Part shown: in pieces, positions 61,292 through 64,000 of the stretch
Layout of the letters: the number at the start of each line of letters is the position of its first letter
How positions within the stretch are numbered: position 1 is the first letter of the stretch
Assembly (NCBI RefSeq): GCF_964033635.1
Contig: NZ_OZ035533.1
Coordinates: forward strand, 6,419,001-6,483,000
Origin: Chitinophaga sp. MM2321
Lineage (GTDB): Bacteria > Bacteroidota > Bacteroidia > Chitinophagales > Chitinophagaceae
Length of the DNA stretch: 64,000 nt
Reading direction: 5' to 3'
Made by a program: the position numbers and the translations under genes
The notes under the pieces: generated by a model
Database searches by the model: none
What the model saw: only the letters and a program-made list of their open reading frames with translations
Told to the model about the DNA's origin: nothing

Positions 61292-61744
61292 ATGAGAGCA
61301 GTTATACAGCGTGTTACCCAGGCATCCGTAACCGTAGACGGCGTTATTACCGGCGAAATTCAGCTGGGGCTGCTGGTATTGCTGGGCATTGAAGATGCAG
61401 ATACTCCCGAAGACATCAGCTGGTTGAGCAGCAAGATCGTAAACCTGCGCATCTTCAATGACGATGCGGGCGTAATGAATGTATCACTGAAAGATATCCA
61501 CGGAGAACTGTTACTGGTAAGCCAGTTTACCCTGCACGCTTCTACGAAGAAAGGAAACCGGCCTTCGTATATCCGTGCCAGTAAGCCCGATGTGGCTATT
61601 CCCCTTTATGAAAAAATGATTGTACAGCTGGAACATGATATAGGAACAACCATCCAACGGGGGATTTTTGGGGCAGATATGAAAGTGTCTTTACTCAATG
61701 ATGGGCCGGTGACCATTATTATTGATTCACAAAACAGAGAATAA
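61292..61744 (+). CDS. dtd: D-aminoacyl-tRNA deacylase
   Basis: The 150-residue protein has the DTD motifs: MRAVIQRVTQASVTVDG start, LLVSQFTLHASTKKGNRPSY (SQFTL) and NDGPVTIIID (GPVTI). It hydrolyses D-aminoacyl-tRNA. A near-consensus -7 TATCTTTA lies at 61248-61255. MazG-like gene follows after 50 bases. Confidence 0.95.
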   Translation: MRAVIQRVTQASVTVDGVITGEIQLGLLVLLGIEDADTPEDISWLSSKIVNLRIFNDDAGVMNVSLKDIHGELLLVSQFTLHASTKKGNRPSYIRASKPDVAIPLYEKMIVQLEHDIGTTIQRGIFGADMKVSLLNDGPVTIIIDSQNRE

Positions 61745-61794
61745 GGGGCTGCAATGCGCCCAATCTGTTATCTTTAGTATATAAAAATGAATCC

Positions 61795-62121
61795 ATGACC
61801 ATACAGGAAGCACAGGAAAAGATAGATAACTGGGTTAACACCACCGGGGTGCGGTATTTCAGTGAACTGACCAACATGGCTATTCTCACAGAAGAAGTAG
61901 GAGAAGTGGCCCGTGTAATGGCCCGCCGGTATGGTGATCAGTCTGCCAAAGAAAGCGATAAAAAGAGAGAACTGGCAGATGAACTGGCGGATGTAATGTG
62001 GGTGGTGCTTTGTATCGCAAATCAAACCGGCATTGATATGACGGTGGCGCTGGAGAAAAATTTTGATAAGAAGAATACCCGCGATGCCAACCGGCACGTC
62101 AATAATCCAAAACTAAAATAA
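61795..62121 (+). CDS. MazG-like nucleotide pyrophosphohydrolase
   Basis: The 108-residue protein has the helical MazG core: LTEEVGEVARVMARRYGDQS (E-x-x-E) and ELADELADVMWVVLCIANQ (E-x-x-D). It removes pyrophosphate from (d)NTPs. ATG at 61795 is the only useful start, since an ATG at 61787 runs into a stop. TATCTTTA at 61769-61776 is a near -7 box. Confidence 0.9.
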   Translation: MTIQEAQEKIDNWVNTTGVRYFSELTNMAILTEEVGEVARVMARRYGDQSAKESDKKRELADELADVMWVVLCIANQTGIDMTVALEKNFDKKNTRDANRHVNNPKLK

Positions 62122-62192
62122 CCCTTGTCTCCCCAACACTGCAGTAAAAGGCCGGTGCACGCTTTTTGCTTCCTTTGTTTAAAATAACCGCT

Positions 62193-63137
62193 ATGCAAAA
62201 AACCGGAAAAGTAAAAATTTACTGGCAGGTGCTGAAGCAGTCCGGCAGCGATTTTATGGATGATAAAGTGCTGAAGCTCAGTGCTGCATTGGCCTACTAT
62301 ACTATCTTTTCAGTGGCGCCTATGCTCATTATTATCATTTTTTTATGTGACCTGTTCCTCGGCAAAGAGGCCATAGAAGGCAGTATTTACGGGCAGATCC
62401 AGGGAATGGTAGGCAGTGAGGCCGCAGCGCAGATCCAGGCTATGATCCGCAATGCAACCCTTTCCAACGATATGAACTGGGCCACCATCGTGGGTTTTAT
62501 AACGCTCATCATTGGCGCCACCGGGGTGTTTGCAGAAATACAGGACTCCATTAACTATATCTGGCGGCTGAAATCAAAACCCAAAAAGAATGGGCTGTTA
62601 CGGATGCTGCTGAACCGCCTGCTTTCCTTTTCGCTTGTCATAAGTATGGGTTTTATCCTGTTGGTATCACTGGCTATCAACGGTCTGGTAGAGCTTTTTC
62701 AGGGACTGCTGGTGCAGCTGATCCCAACAAAAGCCACCACCACCATCATCCTGTATGTGGCAGACCTGGTAGTGCCGTTTACCGTTATCACCATCCTTTT
62801 TGCCATCATTTTTAAAGTACTGCCCGATGCGCGTATCAAGTGGAAAGATGTGATGGTGGGCGCTGTTACCACCGCCATCCTGTTTATGCTGGGTAAATTT
62901 GCCATCGGATATTATCTCGGCGCCAGCAAAGTTGGCTCCGCATACGGTGCCGCCGGTTCCATTGTCATCATCCTGCTTTGGGTATACTATTCCGCAGCCA
63001 TCCTGTACTTCGGGGCAGTATTTACCCGCGTATATGTGCAGTACTTCGGAAAAGAAATTTATCCGAATGATTATGCCGTATGGATTAAGCAGATTGAAGT
63101 GCCACATGAGGAAATGGAAAAGCCGGAGGAAGGTTAG
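62193..63137 (+). CDS. YihY/BrkB-family inner-membrane protein
   Basis: ATG at 62193 gives 314 residues; the in-frame TTG at 62166 is less likely. The YihY signature is visible: LKLSAALAYYTIFSVAPMLI, then IIIGATGVFAEIQDSINYIW and GAAGSIVIILLWVYYSAAILY, with YFGAVFTR. Six membrane helices are expected. The role is unknown; older annotation as RNase BN is not supported. TTCCTTTG at 62170-62177 is a near -7 box. Confidence 0.9.
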   Translation: MQKTGKVKIYWQVLKQSGSDFMDDKVLKLSAALAYYTIFSVAPMLIIIIFLCDLFLGKEAIEGSIYGQIQGMVGSEAAAQIQAMIRNATLSNDMNWATIVGFITLIIGATGVFAEIQDSINYIWRLKSKPKKNGLLRMLLNRLLSFSLVISMGFILLVSLAINGLVELFQGLLVQLIPTKATTTIILYVADLVVPFTVITILFAIIFKVLPDARIKWKDVMVGAVTTAILFMLGKFAIGYYLGASKVGSAYGAAGSIVIILLWVYYSAAILYFGAVFTRVYVQYFGKEIYPNDYAVWIKQIEVPHEEMEKPEEG

Positions 63138-63201
63138 TATTTGTTAATCATCTCCCTATAAATATAAAAATAATTACAACCATATTTTCAAAATTGGCAT
63201 T

Positions 63202-63209
63202 TATCTTTG
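63202..63209 (+). promoter_or_regulatory. -7 element TATCTTTG for glycyl-tRNA synthetase
   Basis: An exact TAnnTTTG match ending seven bases before the ATG at 63217, which would give a very short or absent leader. Confidence 0.55.
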
Positions 63210-63216
63210 CGCCACT

Positions 63217-64000
63217 ATGTCTACAGATCAGAATAAATTCCAGGCGATTATATCGCATTGTAAAGAATACGGTTTTGTGTTTCAGTCCAGCGAAATATAC
63301 GACGGACTTAGTGCTGTATACGACTACGGCCAATACGGCGCCGAGCTGAAGAAAAATATCAAGGACTACTGGTGGAAAAGCATGACCCAGCTGCACGAAG
63401 ATATCGTGGGGATCGATGCCGCCATCTTTATGCATCCTACCACCTGGAAGGCATCCGGGCACGTGGATAATTTCAGCGATCCCATGATCGATAACAAGGA
63501 TAGTAATAAACGCTATCGCGTAGATCACCTGATAGAAGGTCATGCCGAAACGCTGTCACCCGAAGCAGGAGAGGCATTGCTCGCACAAATGGACGAGCTG
63601 CTGAAAGAAAATGACTTCGCAGGATTGAAAACACTGATAGAAGAAAATAAAATAAAATGTAGTGTAAGCGGCACCGTTAACTGGACAGAAGTACGTCAGT
63701 TTAACCTGATGTTTTCTACACAGCTGGGCAGTGTGACCGATGAAGCCAGCGAAATATACCTGCGTCCGGAAACCGCACAGGGTATTTTCGTGAACTTCCT
63801 CAACGTGCAGAAAACCGGCAGGATGAAGATCCCCTTTGGTATTGCGCAGATAGGTAAAGCTTTCCGTAATGAAATTGTAGCCCGTCAGTTCATTTTCCGT
63901 ATGCGTGAATTTGAGCAGATGGAGATGCAGTTTTTTATCCGCCCTGGCACACAGAAAGAGTGGTATGAGAAATGGAAAGAAGAGCGTTTGCAGTGGCACC
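63217..64000 (+). CDS. glyS: Glycine--tRNA ligase (3' end outside window)
   Basis: The frame is open from ATG at 63217 to the window edge, 261 codons. It begins MSTDQNKFQAIISHCKEYGF and contains YGQYGAELKKNIKDYWWKSM, IGIDAAIFMHPTTWKASGH-like HPTTWKASGHVDNFSDPMI, YLRPETAQGIFVNFLNVQK and GKAFRNEIVARQFIFRMREF (class II motif 2). This is the dimeric alpha2 (single-chain) GlyRS of the eukaryotic/archaeal type used in Bacteroidota. It charges tRNA-Gly. A -7 box lies directly upstream. Confidence 0.95.
   Translation, partial: MSTDQNKFQAIISHCKEYGFVFQSSEIYDGLSAVYDYGQYGAELKKNIKDYWWKSMTQLHEDIVGIDAAIFMHPTTWKASGHVDNFSDPMIDNKDSNKRYRVDHLIEGHAETLSPEAGEALLAQMDELLKENDFAGLKTLIEENKIKCSVSGTVNWTEVRQFNLMFSTQLGSVTDEASEIYLRPETAQGIFVNFLNVQKTGRMKIPFGIAQIGKAFRNEIVARQFIFRMREFEQMEMQFFIRPGTQKEWYEKWKEERLQWH

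Noticed and set aside
1..64000. tRNA, rRNA, riboswitch or prophage features
   Set aside because: No tRNA cloverleaf pattern, rRNA segment, known riboswitch core, integrase or phage structural gene was recognised on reading the window.

Overview
The window comes from a Bacteroidota chromosome, most likely a Chitinophaga-like member of Chitinophagaceae. The evidence is three SusC/SusD outer-membrane pairs, abundant lipoproteins with Bacteroidota-type signal peptides, and several promoter -7 boxes of the type TAnnTTTG instead of TATAAT. Most of the window is ordinary chromosome; there is no phage, plasmid, CRISPR array, tRNA or rRNA that I can recognise.

Layout. 1-4.7 kb: end of a LUD-domain gene, lpxH, recO (convergent and overlapping lpxH) and a large RND/MMPL exporter. 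4.8-5.7 kb: a full-length IS1595-like transposase homologue whose catalytic triad is broken, with a 12-bp palindrome in front of it. 6.1-23.3 kb: three consecutive SusC/SusD loci. The second and third are ancient tandem copies of one susC-susD-lipoprotein operon. No glycosidase, sigma/anti-sigma pair or hybrid two-component sensor accompanies them, so their substrate cannot be read from context. 23.5-46 kb: housekeeping and envelope genes (TlpA-like protein, gatB, aldehyde dehydrogenase, PDZ protein, alaS, M23 peptidase, MerR regulator, thioredoxin-fold protein, MscS, amidohydrolase, prfA, OmpA lipoprotein, VanZ, gcvH), then a short MoxR-DUF58-BatD-like-BatA operon and rsgA. 46-64 kb: two 49-residue lipoprotein genes, a gamma-carbonic-anhydrase-like protein, a class III aminotransferase, a DUF5686 outer-membrane protein, a small membrane-protein/winged-helix/CreD operon, an undecaprenol/diacylglycerol kinase, a 1129-residue peptidase-like/propeller/beta-barrel protein, an MBL hydrolase, a flippase, arfB, dtd, a MazG-like protein, a YihY-type protein and the start of glycyl-tRNA synthetase.

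A recurrent non-coding theme is long inverted repeats placed at gene 3' ends. Examples lie at 27749-27960, 29055-29190, 54700-54797, 58902-59010 and 60601-60745. Some supply the stop codon, and in two cases the last few codons, of the neighbouring gene. The most unusual items are these hairpins, the exapted transposase, the twin mini-lipoproteins, the peptidase-like/propeller/barrel fusion and the A/C-rich repeated leader before the third susC.

Gene calls rest on reading translated sequence and remembered family motifs. No database search was possible.
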